Source: Caulobacter sp. CCUG 60055 (lineage in GTDB: Bacteria; Pseudomonadota; Alphaproteobacteria; Caulobacterales; Caulobacteraceae). Taken from it: DNA of 64,000 bases. The notes beneath the pieces are model-generated. The model did no database searches. It had not been told where the DNA came from and saw only the letters and a list, made by a program, of their open reading frames with translations. Location: contig NZ_PUIC01000001.1 of the NCBI RefSeq assembly GCF_022750545.1, forward strand, positions 124,001 through 188,000. Reading direction: 5' to 3'. Positions 1-9,513 of this stretch are shown here, piece by piece (the stretch's first letter is position 1; every line of letters begins with the position of its first letter). Made by a program: the position numbers and the translations under genes.

Positions 1-414
1 GACCAGATTGACCCCGGCGCCCTTGAGCTCGGTGCGCAGGTCGCGCCAACGCTGCTGCTGCTCGGCCATCAGCTCGGCGGCGCGGTCGTTGACCCGCTCC
101 AGCTGTTCGGCGGGGGTCATGCCGTCCTGGCTGAGCACGCGCACGCCCTCGCGCACCTGCCCCTTCAGGCCGGCGACGCGGACCATGTAGAATTCGTCGA
201 GATTGTTGGCCGAGATCGACAGGAAGCGCAGCCGCTCCAGCAGCGGGTGGCGCGGATTGTCGCTTTCCTCGAGCACGCGCTCGTTGAAGGCCAGCCAGGA
301 AAGCTCGCGGTTGATGAAGCGCTCGGGCGAGGCGGCCAGTTCGGCGTCGAGCGCCGGCGCGCCCGCTTCGCGATGCGTCGGTTCGAGGGATTCCAGGGTC
401 GCCGCGTCGGTCAT
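1..414 (-). CDS. ppk: Polyphosphate kinase, N-terminal part (cut by window edge)
   Basis: Polyphosphate kinase 1 makes inorganic polyphosphate from ATP. Only the first 138 codons are inside the window; the rest lies before position 1. The minus-strand reading starts [12 protein letters not shown] at an ATG at 412-414. It then reads [19 protein letters not shown], followed by [20 protein letters not shown] and [12 protein letters not shown], which is the classic N-terminal domain of PPK1. The conserved NRELSWLxFNxRVL block makes the family certain. hdaA lies 106 bases upstream on the same strand, an arrangement I recall from Caulobacter. The catalytic histidines are outside the window, so activity cannot be judged here. 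Confidence 0.93.
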   Translation of the reverse strand, partial: MTDAATLESLEPTHREAGAPALDAELAASPERFINRELSWLAFNERVLEESDNPRHPLLERLRFLSISANNLDEFYMVRVAGLKGQVREGVRVLSQDGMTPAEQLERVNDRAAELMAEQQQRWRDLRTELKGAGVNLV

Positions 415-520
415 GCTGTTCTCGCGCGTAAGGCCTGCCGCGGCCGGCGCGCGACGGAGGTCGGCGGCGGTCAGCAGGCGCTGATCGGTTTTCGCCCAGC
501 CGGCCGGGAGCGGCAAGCGC

Positions 521-1195
521 TTACTCGAACAGGTCGCCGGTCTCGTCGTCGATTTCAAGAATCTGTCGCGCGAGCGCGCGCGACACCGGCCGCTGCTCGG
601 CGTCGGCGGCTTCGTCCAGGCGGGCGACGATGTCGCGGGCCCTGGGGATCGAGCGTTCGATGCGGCGCATGAGGTAGGGAAGGACGTCCTCTGTCGGCCT
701 TATGTTCCGCTCCCGGAAGAATTTCTGGAGCGCGCCCTGGAGGATGGCGTCGTCGGGCGCCTCGAGCTCGGCCACCGGCAGGGCGTTGAGGCGCGAGCGC
801 AGGTCCGGCAGGTCGGCCGTCCACTCCACAGGCGGCGTGCGCGAGGTGAGCAGCAGGCCGCCGCCCGGCTCGCCGGCCATGTTGATCAGGTGGAACAGGG
901 CGTCGTCGCCGATCCAGGCGTCCGCGTCGTCGATCAGCACGGGCCGGCCGTTCAGGGCGGTGATATCGATCGGGGCCTCGGGGCCGGGGGCTAGCGCCCC
1001 GGCGCGCTGGGCCCAGGCCCTGGCCAGGTGGGTCTTGCCCGAGCCCTCCGGGCCGATCAGGGCCAGGCAGCCGCCGTGCCAGTTCGGCCAGGCGTCGACC
1101 GCACGGATCGCGGCGGCGTTCGTGGGGGAGGCTATGAAGTCCTCGCGGCGATACGTCGGCGGCCGGTTGAGCTCTAGGCGAAGCTGGCGGCCCAC
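521..1195 (-). CDS. hdaA: HdaA, DnaA-inactivating AAA+ protein
   Basis: Hda/HdaA works with the DNA polymerase clamp to stimulate ATP hydrolysis by DnaA and so prevents over-initiation of replication. The 224-aa product carries an N-terminal QLRLEL, which fits a beta-clamp-binding motif. It also has Walker A (GPEGSGKTH), Walker B (VLIDDADAW) and a sensor/arginine region ([12 protein letters not shown]). The DnaA DNA-binding domain IV is absent, as expected for Hda. The frame stays open far upstream, but homology begins at MGRQLRLEL, so I take the GTG at 1193-1195. This start is not certain. The neighbour is ppk downstream on the same strand; the ogt gene is divergent. Confidence 0.88.
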   Translation of the reverse strand: MGRQLRLELNRPPTYRREDFIASPTNAAAIRAVDAWPNWHGGCLALIGPEGSGKTHLARAWAQRAGALAPGPEAPIDITALNGRPVLIDDADAWIGDDALFHLINMAGEPGGGLLLTSRTPPVEWTADLPDLRSRLNALPVAELEAPDDAILQGALQKFFRERNIRPTEDVLPYLMRRIERSIPRARDIVARLDEAADAEQRPVSRALARQILEIDDETGDLFE

Positions 1196-1348
1196 GCTGC
1201 AGGTCCAAAAAGGTACGTCACGGTCGCGACAGATAGCATAGGCCGGGCGGTCGGTCGAATTGCGCCAATCGTCGCGCGGTGGACGAGCGGGCCGTTTCTG
1301 TGGAAGAGGGGCCGCGCCAAGGGGCTGGCCCGATGCTAGACTGGCGCC

Positions 1349-1912
1349 ATGATCGGACTTGGCTATGCGATCTTCGAGACGGCCGTCGGCCTGTGCGCGG
1401 TCGCCTGGGGCGAGGACGGCCTGATCGGCGTCCAACTGCCGGAGGGCGACCGGGCGGCGGCCGAGGCGCGGCTGCGGCGGCGTTTTCCGGGCGTCGTCGA
1501 GGCGGCTCCCGATGCGGCGGTCCAGGCGGTGATCGACGACATCGTCGCCCTGCTGGCGGGCGAGTATCGCGATCTGGCCGGGGCTGCGCTGGACCTCAGG
1601 GACGCGCCCGAGTTCAACCGCCGGGTCTATGCGGCGGCCCGCTCCATTCCGCCCGGCGCCACCCTGACCTATGGCGAGATCGCCGCGCGGCTGGGCGAGA
1701 CCGACTACACCGCCGCACGGGCCGTCGGGCAGGTGATGGCGTCGAACCCGTTTCCCATCGTCGTGCCCTGCCACCGGGTGCTGGCGGCGGGCGGCCGTTC
1801 GGGCGGCTTCTCGGCCAATGGCGGCGTGGCGACCAAGCGGCGGTTGCTGGCCATCGAATCGGTGCACGCCCGCGGCGCGCCGTCCCTGCTGGACCTCATG
1901 CGGCCGGCCTGA
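1349..1912 (+). CDS. ogt: Methylated-DNA-[protein]-cysteine S-methyltransferase
   Basis: This suicide repair enzyme transfers the alkyl group from O6-alkylguanine in DNA to its own cysteine. The 187-aa protein shows the family signature IVVPCHRV with the acceptor at Cys141, preceded by the helix-turn-helix stretch [12 protein letters not shown] and [15 protein letters not shown] short N-terminal ribonuclease-like domain precedes it (about residues 1-85). There is no Ada-type N-terminal zinc domain, so this is a stand-alone Ogt/AGT. It starts at the ATG at 1349 and is divergent from hdaA across 153 bases in which I see no clear regulatory site. Confidence 0.9.
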   Translation: MIGLGYAIFETAVGLCAVAWGEDGLIGVQLPEGDRAAAEARLRRRFPGVVEAAPDAAVQAVIDDIVALLAGEYRDLAGAALDLRDAPEFNRRVYAAARSIPPGATLTYGEIAARLGETDYTAARAVGQVMASNPFPIVVPCHRVLAAGGRSGGFSANGGVATKRRLLAIESVHARGAPSLLDLMRPA

Positions 1913-2013
1913 CGCCGGCGCCGCGAATCTTGACAATCGGCGGTGGGCGTGCGCCCTTCCGGCCTTCCCAAAACACCGCCTCGCGCGGCGAAAACGCTGA
2001 AATCCTAGAGATC

Positions 2014-3795
2014 ATGCACGCCTATCGCACCCACACCTGCGGCGCCCTCCGTCTGACCGACGCCGGCGCGAACGTCCGCCTGTCCGGCTGGATCCACAGG
2101 AAGCGCGACCACGGCGGGCTGATGTTCATCGACCTGCGCGACCACTACGGCCTGACCCAGCTGGTGCTGTCGCCGGAACTGGCCAATTTCGCGCTGGTCG
2201 AGCACCTGCGGGCCGAAAGCGTCATCCGCATCGACGGCGAGGTGGTCGCCCGCACCGCCGACACCGTCAACGCCGGCCTGCCGACCGGCGAGGTCGAGGT
2301 GCGCGTCCGCGCGGTCGAGGTGCTGTCCCAGGCCGCCGAGCTGCCGCTGCCGGTGTTCGGCGAGCCGGAATACCCTGAGGAAATCCGCCTCAAGCACCGT
2401 TATCTCGACCTGCGTCGCGAGACGCTGCACCGGAACATCGTGCTGCGTTCCAACGTGATCGACTCGATCCGCCGGCGCATGGTCCAGCAGGGCTTCACCG
2501 AGTTCCAGACGCCGATCCTCACCGCGTCTTCGCCGGAAGGCGCGCGCGACTTCCTGGTGCCCTCGCGCCTGCATCCCAGCAAGTTCTACGCCCTGCCGCA
2601 GGCCCCCCAGCAGTTCAAGCAGCTGCTGATGGTCGCCGGCTTCGACCGCTACTTCCAGATCGCGCCCTGTTTCCGCGACGAGGACCTGCGCGCCGACCGG
2701 TCGCTCGAGTTCTATCAGCTCGACGTCGAGATGAGCTTCGTCACCCAGGAGGACGTGTTCGCCTCCATCGAGCCGGTGCTGCATGGGGTGTTCGAGGAGT
2801 TCGCCGGCGGCAAGCGCGTCACGCCCTATCCGTTCCCGCGCATTCCCTATCGCGAGGCCATCGCCAAGTACGGCTCGGACAAGCCGGACCTGCGCAACCC
2901 GCTGCAACTGGCCGACGTGTCGGAGCATTTCCGCAACGGCGGCTTCGGCCTGTTCGCGCGGATGCTGGACGCCGCGCCCAAGAACGCCATCTGGGCCGTG
3001 CCGGCGCCGGGCGGCGGCTCGCGGGCTTTCTGCGACCGCATGGACGGCTGGGCCAAGAGCGAAGGCCAGCCGGGCCTGGGCTACATCTTCTGGCGTGAGG
3101 GCGACGAAGGCGCCGCCGGCCCGATCGCCAAGAACATCGGCCCCGAGCGCGCCGAGGCCATCCGCGAGCAGCTCGGCCTCAAGGTCGGCGACGCGGCCTT
3201 CTTCGTCGGCGGCGACCCGGACACGTTCTACAAGTTCGCGGGTTCGGCCCGGAACAAGGTCGGCTCCGACCTGAACCTGGTCGACGAGGACCAGTTCAAG
3301 TTCGTGTGGATCGTCGACTTCCCGATGTTCGAGTGGAACGACGAGCACAAGAAGGTCGACTTCTCGCACAACCCGTTCTCGATGCCGCAGGGCGAGCTGG
3401 AGGCCCTGAACGACAAGGACCCGCTCGACATCCTGGCCTATCAGTACGACATCGTCTGCAACGGCTACGAGCTGTGCTCGGGCGCGATCCGGAACCATCG
3501 CCCGGACGTCATGCTCAAGGCGTTCGAGATCGCCGGCTACGGCCCCGAGGTGGTCGAGAACGAGTTCGGCGGCATGCTGAGCGCCTTCCGCCACGGCGCG
3601 CCGCCGCACGGCGGCCTGGCCCCTGGCATCGACCGCATCGTCATGCTGCTGGCCGGCGAGACGGCCATCCGCGAGGTCATCGCCTTCCCGCTGAACCAGC
3701 AGGGCCAGGATCTGATGATGAACGCGCCGTCCGAGGTGCAGGACAAGCAGCTCAAGGAACTGCACGTCCGTCTGGCGCCGCCGATCAAGGTCTGA
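2014..3795 (+). CDS. aspS: Aspartyl-tRNA synthetase
   Basis: This class II synthetase charges tRNA-Asp (or tRNA-Asp and tRNA-Asn) with aspartate. The 593-aa product has the usual length of bacterial AspRS. An N-terminal OB fold ([20 protein letters not shown]) is followed by the bacterial ARDFLVPSR loop, class II motif 2 ([18 protein letters not shown]) and motif 3 ([12 protein letters not shown]). The frame is open back to 1279, but homology begins at the ATG at 2014 ([10 protein letters not shown]), so the upstream extension is a GC-driven artefact. A perfect TTGACA at 1930-1935 could be a -35 element, but I see no matching -10. Whether the enzyme is discriminating or also charges tRNA-Asn cannot be decided here. 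Confidence 0.97.
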   Translation: MHAYRTHTCGALRLTDAGANVRLSGWIHRKRDHGGLMFIDLRDHYGLTQLVLSPELANFALVEHLRAESVIRIDGEVVARTADTVNAGLPTGEVEVRVRAVEVLSQAAELPLPVFGEPEYPEEIRLKHRYLDLRRETLHRNIVLRSNVIDSIRRRMVQQGFTEFQTPILTASSPEGARDFLVPSRLHPSKFYALPQAPQQFKQLLMVAGFDRYFQIAPCFRDEDLRADRSLEFYQLDVEMSFVTQEDVFASIEPVLHGVFEEFAGGKRVTPYPFPRIPYREAIAKYGSDKPDLRNPLQLADVSEHFRNGGFGLFARMLDAAPKNAIWAVPAPGGGSRAFCDRMDGWAKSEGQPGLGYIFWREGDEGAAGPIAKNIGPERAEAIREQLGLKVGDAAFFVGGDPDTFYKFAGSARNKVGSDLNLVDEDQFKFVWIVDFPMFEWNDEHKKVDFSHNPFSMPQGELEALNDKDPLDILAYQYDIVCNGYELCSGAIRNHRPDVMLKAFEIAGYGPEVVENEFGGMLSAFRHGAPPHGGLAPGIDRIVMLLAGETAIREVIAFPLNQQGQDLMMNAPSEVQDKQLKELHVRLAPPIKV

Positions 3796-3810
3796 CGGCG
3801 CGGGCCGTCC

Positions 3811-4665
3811 TCACCAGCGGGGCGGCTTCGGCGGGGCTGGCGGCTTCGGCGGGGCCGGGGGCCTGGGCGGCATATAGTTGGAGCCGCGTCCCTGGCAGAC
3901 CCGGACCACCATCCCCGACGGCAGGCGCGTGCCGCCGTCGCCGCAGGCCTCGTTGATCTGGTCCTGGTCGAGGCCCCTGGCGGTGGACAGGTCGACGCCG
4001 CGAATATTGGCGCGTTGCAGGCTGGCGCTCTGGAAATCCGTGCGGCTGAAGCTGGCGCCGCCCAGGTTGGCGCCGGTCAGTTCGGCGCCCCGGAAGGTGG
4101 CGCTGTCGAAGGCGCCGCCGCCCAGGTTGGCGGCGTTCAACTCGGCGCTGGTGAAGTCGGCGCGTGAGGCGTCGGCGCCGCCCAGATTGGCTCCGTGCAG
4201 TTCCGCCCCGCGCAGATTGGCGCCGGTCAGCACGGCGCGGCCGAAATTGGCGCCGCTCATCTCGGCCGAGCTGATCCGGGCGCGTTGCAGGTTGGCGCCC
4301 TGGAAATTGGCGCCGTGGGCGGCGATGCCCTCCATCGCGGCGTCGGTGAAGACGGCGTTGAGGAAATTGGCGCCCAGGACCTCGGCGCCGCGCAGGTCGG
4401 CGCGGGTGAAGTCGGCCCCGACGAAGCTGGAGCCGTGGAACGACGCGCCGCGCAGGTCGGCGCCGACCAGGGTGGAGCGGTCGAACTTGGCGCCCATGAA
4501 CGTGGCGCCGGTGAGCCGGCGTCCGGAAAGCTCGCATCCGACGCAGACCCCGCCGAACGAGACCATCTTGGCGACGTCCCGGTCGGGAGTGAGCGCCCAG
4601 GCGGGAGCCGCCAGACCCGACAGGGCGGCCGTCCACACGAGAAGCGCCAGCGCGATACGCGACAT
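3811..4665 (-). CDS. Exported pentapeptide-repeat protein A
   Basis: This 284-aa protein has a signal peptide (LALLVWTAALSGLAAPAWA, cleavage near residue 25) and then about 35 tandem pentapeptide repeats of the A(D/N)LxG type (GADLRGASFHG, GANLQRARIS and so on). Such repeats fold into a right-handed quadrilateral beta helix. A CVGC pair comes just before the repeats. The C-terminus has LDQDQINEACGDGGTRLPSGM and VVRVC, then a proline-rich tail (PPRPPAPPKPPAPPKPP). The ATG at 4663-4665 has AAGAGG nine bases upstream; a TTG just before it is less likely. The gene is a paralogue of the next one upstream and is followed closely by the convergent end of aspS. The function is unknown. Confidence 0.85.
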   Translation of the reverse strand: MSRIALALLVWTAALSGLAAPAWALTPDRDVAKMVSFGGVCVGCELSGRRLTGATFMGAKFDRSTLVGADLRGASFHGSSFVGADFTRADLRGAEVLGANFLNAVFTDAAMEGIAAHGANFQGANLQRARISSAEMSGANFGRAVLTGANLRGAELHGANLGGADASRADFTSAELNAANLGGGAFDSATFRGAELTGANLGGASFSRTDFQSASLQRANIRGVDLSTARGLDQDQINEACGDGGTRLPSGMVVRVCQGRGSNYMPPRPPAPPKPPAPPKPPRW

Positions 4666-4770
4666 CAATCGAAACCTCTTAGGGCGGCGTGAGGCCGCTT
4701 CAATTCTGGTTTGATCCCAAGAGGCGGTCTATGCCACTTAAATCCTTGTAATTTCTAGTATGTCCATTTT

Positions 4771-5256
4771 TTAACGGCAGGGCTGAAGGCGCAGGCCGCG
4801 CGGCAGGTGGGTGTCGCCGTCGCCGCAGGCGCCGTTGAGCTGGCCTTGGGTGAGGCCCACTGCGTGATCCATCTCGGCGCCGGAAAAATTGGTCCCGTTC
4901 ATCCGCGCGCCGTGGAAATTGGCGCCCTGCAGATAGGTTCCAACGAAGGTGGCGTTGGTCAGGTCGGCGCCGGCGAAGTTGGAGCTCGAGAACACCGCCG
5001 CCGAGGCGTCGGCGTCGCGCAGGTCCGCCCCCGAGAAATTGGTGTGGTTCATCACCGAAACGCTGAGATTGGCCTGACGCAGGCGCGCTCCGGCGAAGTT
5101 GCGTCCTTTCAGCTCGGCCCCGCCGAAGTCGGCCTGGAACAGGTTGCAGCGCGGACAGCTCGCGCCGCGACGGGCGTGGTCGATCTGGGCGGCGTTCTGG
5201 GCGAGGGCCGGCGTCGCGGCCAGCAAGGCGGCGAGCACGGGGAGGATCGGTTTCAT
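4771..5256 (-). CDS. Exported pentapeptide-repeat protein B
   Basis: This 161-aa protein has a signal peptide (MKPILPVLAALLAATPALAQ), a CPRCN pair, and about 15 pentapeptide repeats (GAELKGRNFAG, GADLTNATFVG). The C-terminal block LTQGQLNGACGDGDTHLP ends in a final cysteine (LQPC). The same block closes protein A, 105 bases downstream, so the pair arose by duplication. I chose the ATG at 5254-5256, which has AAGGCG seven bases upstream and puts the signal peptide at residue 1; an upstream TTG would add eight unrelated residues. Conserved cysteines at both ends suggest a disulfide or metal cap on the beta helix. That is an inference. No enzymatic function is evident. Confidence 0.83.
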   Translation of the reverse strand: MKPILPVLAALLAATPALAQNAAQIDHARRGASCPRCNLFQADFGGAELKGRNFAGARLRQANLSVSVMNHTNFSGADLRDADASAAVFSSSNFAGADLTNATFVGTYLQGANFHGARMNGTNFSGAEMDHAVGLTQGQLNGACGDGDTHLPRGLRLQPCR

Positions 5257-5307
5257 TTCGAGACGCCTTCGGCTGTCCAAGGGTTCACACCAGGAACGAC
5301 AGCAAAC

Positions 5308-5322
5308 TTAACGCCAGATTGA
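5308..5322. promoter_or_regulatory. CtrA-box-like site (TTAA-N7-TTGA)
   Basis: TTAACGCCAGATTGA lies about 50 bases upstream of pentapeptide gene B. It differs in one base from the TTAA-N7-TTAA box bound by the cell-cycle regulator CtrA in Caulobacterales. TTAA is rare in DNA this GC-rich, which gives the match some weight. It is still a single near-match without binding data. Confidence 0.3.
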
Positions 5323-5353
5323 GTTGCGCCAAATGCGGCCGGCGACGGGGGGA

Positions 5354-8221
5354 TCAAGCCCCGTCGTCGGCGCTGCGCAGGCCGGGGGCCGCGCCGCAGG
5401 TCTTGCAGACCGGTCCCGCGCCGGTGCGGACCAGCGACAGGTCCCCGCAGGCGGCGCAGACGTCCGGCGCCGCGCCGCCGCCGTCGTTGGCGGTGTCGGG
5501 CTTGCGCCCGCCCAGCGGCAGGAAGATCAGGTTGTCCGGCGTGGCCCCGCGCGAGAAGCCCTTGGAGATGAAGCGGGCGGCCGATTGCGGCTCGTCGAGC
5601 GTCTCGGGCTTGCCGCGACCCAGGCCGTCGGCGTGATACTCGTCCGGATCGGCGTTGGCCAGATCGCCCCGGCCCAGATACGACACGCCCAGTTCGCGGA
5701 AGATGTAGTCGAGGATCGAGGTCGCCGACTGGATCGAATCGTTGCCGGTGACCCGTCCGGCGGGCTCGAAGCGGGTGAACACGAAGGCGTCGACGAACTC
5801 CTCCAGCGGCACGCCGTACTGCAGCCCGATCGAGACGGCGATGGCGAAGTTGTTCATCAGCGACCGGAAGGCGGCGCCTTCCTTGTGCATGTCGATGAAG
5901 ATCTCGCCGACCTCGCCGTCGTCGTATTCGCCGGTGTGGAGATAGACCTTGTGCCCGCCGACCGAGGCCTTCTGGATATAGCCCTTGCGGCGATCCGGCA
6001 GTTTGCGGCGCACCGGGTCGCGCTCGACGATCTTCTCGACCACCCGCTCGGTCACCACCGGCTGGGCCGGCGTCTCGAGGCGCGGCCGGCGGGGCCCGTC
6101 GTCTTCGGCGGCCGGCGGCAGCTCGAGGGTCTGGCCGGCGGGAGCGGGCGGACGGCGCAGGCGGACGGCGCGCAGGCCGGCGCGGGCCGCCGCGGTCTGC
6201 AACCGGATCGCCGCCAGCGGGTCGTCGGCGCTGGCCAGCGGCAGCGAGGTGAAGGCGGGCGCGCAGGCGAAGGTCTCGGCGGCGACCGTCATCGCCATGC
6301 GCGCGGCCGGGGATACGGCGTCGCCGCAGGCGAACACCGCCGATTCGGCCCAGGCGTTCAGGTCGCCGGCGCCGCAGGCGTAGGCCTCGGCCTCGGCGAT
6401 TTCGGCGCGGGTGAAGCCGACGAAGGCCAGGACGTCGAAGCCGGGGGCGGCGACCGCCTCCTGCGACGCGCCGAGCACGTCGCGCAGGAAGCCTTCGCCG
6501 ATCACGTCGGCCGAAAAGGCGATGTCGAGCTTGCCGGTCAGCCGCAGCACGGATTCGGCCGTGGCGATCTCGTGTTCGGTGAAGCCGCGCGCCTTGAGGG
6601 CGGCGTGGTTGACCCCAGGGGCGTCGGTCAGTTCGCCGCGCCCGAGCGCGAAGGCGCCGGCCTCGTCGAGATCGAGGTTCAGCCGGGCCACCGCCGGGGC
6701 GACGGCCTCGGACAGCGTGCGGACGATCTCGCCGTCGGTGGTCTCGGCCGTGGTCACCGGGCCGTTCCAGGGGGCGGCGCCCAGGCTGCGGCCGCCCAGC
6801 CGGAGCGCCAGCTCGCCATCGGCGAACAGGGCAACGCTCTCGGCGTTGCGCAGGCCGCTGACGCGGGCCAGGGCCAGGGCGTTTTCGAACAACGGGATCG
6901 CCGCTGCCGCCAGTTCGCTGCGTTCGGTCAGGGTCCGGCAGGCCGCCAGCCGGGTCTCGATCGACGAGAGGCGGCTGTCGCGGTCGCCGGGGAACTCCGG
7001 ATAGGGACCGGCTTCGGCGGCCATCGCGGCGGAGGCCTCCAGCGAGGCGGCGGCCAGCATGGCGAACAGGGCGGCGGCTTCCTCGCGCCCCTGGTCCGAG
7101 TTGAACGTCAGGCCCTGCATGACCAGCAGTTCGGCGACGCCGGCCAGGGTCAGGCCCAGCGGCCGCCAGTGGAACCGCCGCGAGGCGCCCTTGGGCGAGG
7201 CGGCGAAGCCCGCCGCCGTCTCGATCTCCAGCGCCGTGGTCATCAGGCGGACGGCGGCGGCGAAGCCGTCGGCGTCGAAACCGTCGTCGCTCCAGAAGCG
7301 GCTGACGTCCACCGCGGCCCGGGCGGCGACGCCCAGCCGTTTGAGCGCCTCGGCGTCGCGCGGGTCGAAGGCCAGGACCAGCCGGCCGCTTTCCCAGGCG
7401 CTGACGGCGATGCGGTCGGCCGCGCCGCCGCCGGCCTCGACCACGTCGCGGGCGCCGGTGACGATCATCGGCTCCAGCCGGGCGGGTTCGCGCGTCGCCA
7501 GGCCGCGCCAGTTGCGTTCGCCGGCCCGGCCGAGGGCGATGGCGTCGAGGATCAACCGGTCGGAAGCGCCGGCCTCTCGCGCCGCGCGCGCCGCGCGGCC
7601 GAGGGCGAGATTGCGCATGGGGTCGGCGCAGGCGGCGGCGTCGCCTTCGCAGCGGGCCACCGCGTCGGCCACGGCTTCAAGCCGCGCACCGAGGGCGTCG
7701 AGGGCGTCGGCGGCGACGGCCTGCCGCCGGCCCTCAGCGACATGGGCGGCCAGCTTGGCCTGAAGTTCGATGTCCGAGAGGTCGAGCGGCGCCTCCTCGA
7801 CGGCGGGGCCGGTCCCGTCGCCGGTGAGCGGGACGCGGGCGCCGCCGCGACGGCCGGCCGCCGGGGCGGCGAGGCCGCCGGCGATCAGCGCGGCCAGGTC
7901 GTCGCGGAAGGCGAGGGCGTCGACGTCCCGGTCGAACAGCCCCAGCGCCCAGCCCCAGGCGGCCGTGCGGGCGGCGTAGCGGGCCGGGCCGTCCTCCAAC
8001 AGCGGGTCGGGACGGCGCTCGGGACCCAGATCGGCCGGAAGCTCGACCGCGGGCAGGTCGTCGGGCAGGTCGTCGGCCCAGGCCAGCCAGGCCTCGACCC
8101 GCACGGAGGTCCACTCGCGCGGCGCGAGCACCGTGACGACGTCGTGCGGCCGCTCGATCCAACGCGTTTCAAGGTCAAGCGCGGGAAAGTCGGTCCCCGC
8201 GAACCGTCTATCGAACCGCAT
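5354..8221 (-). CDS. Degenerate B12-dependent ribonucleotide reductase-like (NrdJ/TSCPD) protein
   Basis: This 955-aa protein aligns by eye with class II (adenosylcobalamin) ribonucleotide reductase along its length, but large blocks are lost. Residues 1-8 (MRFDRRFA) match the NrdJ N-terminus. Residues 88-120 ([14 protein letters not shown]...LAAP) match the block before the first active-site segment. Residues 348-410 ([28 protein letters not shown]) and 525-690 ([28 protein letters not shown]) also match. Residues 738-855 form a strongly conserved TSCPD domain ([24 protein letters not shown]), and Cys922/925/939/942 form a CxxC-CxxC zinc ribbon. The NPCSE/ACNLASLNL active-site block and the GKIGKRFLSVESH segment are absent. 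I infer that it is not catalytic. The ATG at 8219-8221 has GGTGGAG six bases upstream. Confidence 0.8.
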   Translation of the reverse strand: MRFDRRFAGTDFPALDLETRWIERPHDVVTVLAPREWTSVRVEAWLAWADDLPDDLPAVELPADLGPERRPDPLLEDGPARYAARTAAWGWALGLFDRDVDALAFRDDLAALIAGGLAAPAAGRRGGARVPLTGDGTGPAVEEAPLDLSDIELQAKLAAHVAEGRRQAVAADALDALGARLEAVADAVARCEGDAAACADPMRNLALGRAARAAREAGASDRLILDAIALGRAGERNWRGLATREPARLEPMIVTGARDVVEAGGGAADRIAVSAWESGRLVLAFDPRDAEALKRLGVAARAAVDVSRFWSDDGFDADGFAAAVRLMTTALEIETAAGFAASPKGASRRFHWRPLGLTLAGVAELLVMQGLTFNSDQGREEAAALFAMLAAASLEASAAMAAEAGPYPEFPGDRDSRLSSIETRLAACRTLTERSELAAAAIPLFENALALARVSGLRNAESVALFADGELALRLGGRSLGAAPWNGPVTTAETTDGEIVRTLSEAVAPAVARLNLDLDEAGAFALGRGELTDAPGVNHAALKARGFTEHEIATAESVLRLTGKLDIAFSADVIGEGFLRDVLGASQEAVAAPGFDVLAFVGFTRAEIAEAEAYACGAGDLNAWAESAVFACGDAVSPAARMAMTVAAETFACAPAFTSLPLASADDPLAAIRLQTAAARAGLRAVRLRRPPAPAGQTLELPPAAEDDGPRRPRLETPAQPVVTERVVEKIVERDPVRRKLPDRRKGYIQKASVGGHKVYLHTGEYDDGEVGEIFIDMHKEGAAFRSLMNNFAIAVSIGLQYGVPLEEFVDAFVFTRFEPAGRVTGNDSIQSATSILDYIFRELGVSYLGRGDLANADPDEYHADGLGRGKPETLDEPQSAARFISKGFSRGATPDNLIFLPLGGRKPDTANDGGGAAPDVCAACGDLSLVRTGAGPVCKTCGAAPGLRSADDGA

Positions 8222-8272
8222 GGCGTGCTCCACCGGAATATGACCCAGGGTAGAATCGGCGGAACATGGTTA

Positions 8273-8318
8273 GCAATAGATATTGCGGTTCAGCGGCCTG
8301 CTATCCACAAAATGTTGT
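8273..8318. promoter_or_regulatory. Pair of NrdR-like palindromes upstream of the NrdJ-like gene
   Basis: The site ACAAAATGTTGT at 8307-8318 keeps every strongly conserved position of the NrdR box core (C-w-A-n-A-T-n-T-w-G). A second palindrome, GCAATA-GA-TATTGC at 8273-8286, is centred about 33 bases away, near the roughly three-helical-turn spacing of natural NrdR box pairs. It matches the core only on one side. They lie about 50-100 bases upstream of the NrdJ-like start, in otherwise GC-rich DNA. NrdR represses ribonucleotide reductase genes, so the context fits. The assignment is an inference. Confidence 0.35.
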
Positions 8319-8470
8319 CGGTTCGCGCCGACGGTCTCGCCTGTCCGCGTCGCTGGACGGACGCCGCCGACCGACCTATAGTCCGGCCGCCCGAGACCGC
8401 CGTCTTTCCCAAGGGAATCGCTTGGCGGTCAAGGCGTTGCGAGCTGTCTTGAACATCGGAACCTGGTTCA

Positions 8471-8866
8471 GTGCTGAAAGCGATCTTCACCTGGTGGAAC
8501 GGCGCGGCCTTGGGCGCGCGCCTTCAGATCAAACGCCGCAGCCGATTCGTCGGCGAGGACGCCAACGGCAACCGCTATTTCGAGGCTCGCGACACCAAGG
8601 ACAGCTATGACGGCCGCAAGCGGCGGTGGGTGATCTACAAGGGGTACGCCGAGGCCTCGAAGGTGCCGCCGGACTGGCACGGCTGGCTGCGCTACACCTT
8701 CGACGAGCCGCCGACCACCGCTCCGCTGCCGCGGCGCAAGTGGGAGAAGGACCACCTGCCCAACCTGACCGGAACGGTGAACGCCTGGCGGCCGGCCGGA
8801 TCGATCGCCCGCACGGGCCAACGTCCGCACGCCACCGGCGACTACCAGGCCTGGAAGCCGGAGTAG
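8471..8866 (+). CDS. NDUFA12-like NADH:ubiquinone oxidoreductase accessory subunit
   Basis: This 131-aa protein is the alphaproteobacterial homologue of the 17.2-kDa complex I accessory subunit NDUFA12, which sits on the peripheral arm facing the cytoplasm. Recognisable blocks are FTWWNGAALGARL, VGEDANGNRYFE, RRWVIYKGYAEASKVPPDWHGWL, PPTTAPLPRRKWEKDHLPNLTGT and the C-terminal GDYQAWKP. It starts at a GTG at 8471. The DUF2155 gene follows after 2 bases, a pairing I recall from many alphaproteobacteria, so the two are probably co-transcribed. The upstream 249-base gap to the NrdJ-like gene must hold divergent promoters. Confidence 0.9.
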   Translation: MLKAIFTWWNGAALGARLQIKRRSRFVGEDANGNRYFEARDTKDSYDGRKRRWVIYKGYAEASKVPPDWHGWLRYTFDEPPTTAPLPRRKWEKDHLPNLTGTVNAWRPAGSIARTGQRPHATGDYQAWKPE

Positions 8867-8868
8867 GC

Positions 8869-9513
8869 GTGGTGGCGCGCCGCCGCCCGTCCGTGATCGT
8901 GGCGCTGGCCGGCGCAGCGGCGCTCGGCGGCGCCGGTCTGGCGCTCGCCCAGCAATCCTCCGACCCGATCGGCCAGTTGCTGCAGCAGGGCGCCGCTCCG
9001 GCCGCCCCGGCTCCGGGCGCCGCCAAGCCGGCGTCCCCGGCCAAGCCCCCGCCCAAGGCCGACGCCGCCCCCGTGGCGACGCCGTCGCCCACCGACGCGC
9101 CCGACGCCGCGGCCAAGCCCGATGCGCCGCCTGAAGCCGCCCCGGCGGCGGCGAAGGTGGCGGCCAAGCCCGCCGCCGATCCGGCCAAGCGCCAGCGCAA
9201 CGGCGTGGCCATCATCCAGGCGCTGGACAAGGTGACCGCCGAGACCTTGCGGTTTGAGGCGCCGATCGGCCAGCCGGTGCGCTACAAGTCGCTGATCTTC
9301 ACCGTAAAGTCCTGCGAGACGTCGGCCCCCGACGAGGCGCAGCCGGATTCGGTGGCGCACGTGCAGATCGATTCCCAGCCGTTCGCGGCCATGGGCAAGG
9401 CCCCGCCGCCGGCCAAGCAGGTGTTCCGCGGCTGGATGTTCGCCTCGTCGCCGGGGTTGCAACCGTTCCAGCACCCCATCTACGACGCCTGGCTGATCGC
9501 CTGCAGGACCTGA
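8869..9513 (+). CDS. DUF2155 domain exported protein
   Basis: This 214-aa protein has a signal peptide or anchor ([21 protein letters not shown]). A long Ala/Pro/Lys-rich linker follows (about residues 35-105), and then a C-terminal DUF2155 domain. Domain blocks include [33 protein letters not shown] and [25 protein letters not shown]. Two cysteines in the domain may pair in the periplasm. It starts at the GTG at 8869, or at the next codon, also GTG. Its end overlaps the convergent aat gene by 34 bases. No biochemical role is known to me. The link with NDUFA12 hints at an envelope or respiratory function, which is an inference. Confidence 0.83.
   Translation: MVARRRPSVIVALAGAAALGGAGLALAQQSSDPIGQLLQQGAAPAAPAPGAAKPASPAKPPPKADAAPVATPSPTDAPDAAAKPDAPPEAAPAAAKVAAKPAADPAKRQRNGVAIIQALDKVTAETLRFEAPIGQPVRYKSLIFTVKSCETSAPDEAQPDSVAHVQIDSQPFAAMGKAPPPAKQVFRGWMFASSPGLQPFQHPIYDAWLIACRT

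Noticed and set aside
1279-3795. Apparent 838-aa fusion protein ending in AspRS
   Set aside because: The upstream 245 codons overlap the ogt gene in another frame and have no homology. AspRS begins at the ATG at 2014.
5324-8452. 1042-codon plus-strand open frame opposite the NrdJ-like gene
   Set aside because: It is antisense to a protein with a highly conserved TSCPD domain and has no recognisable motif of its own.
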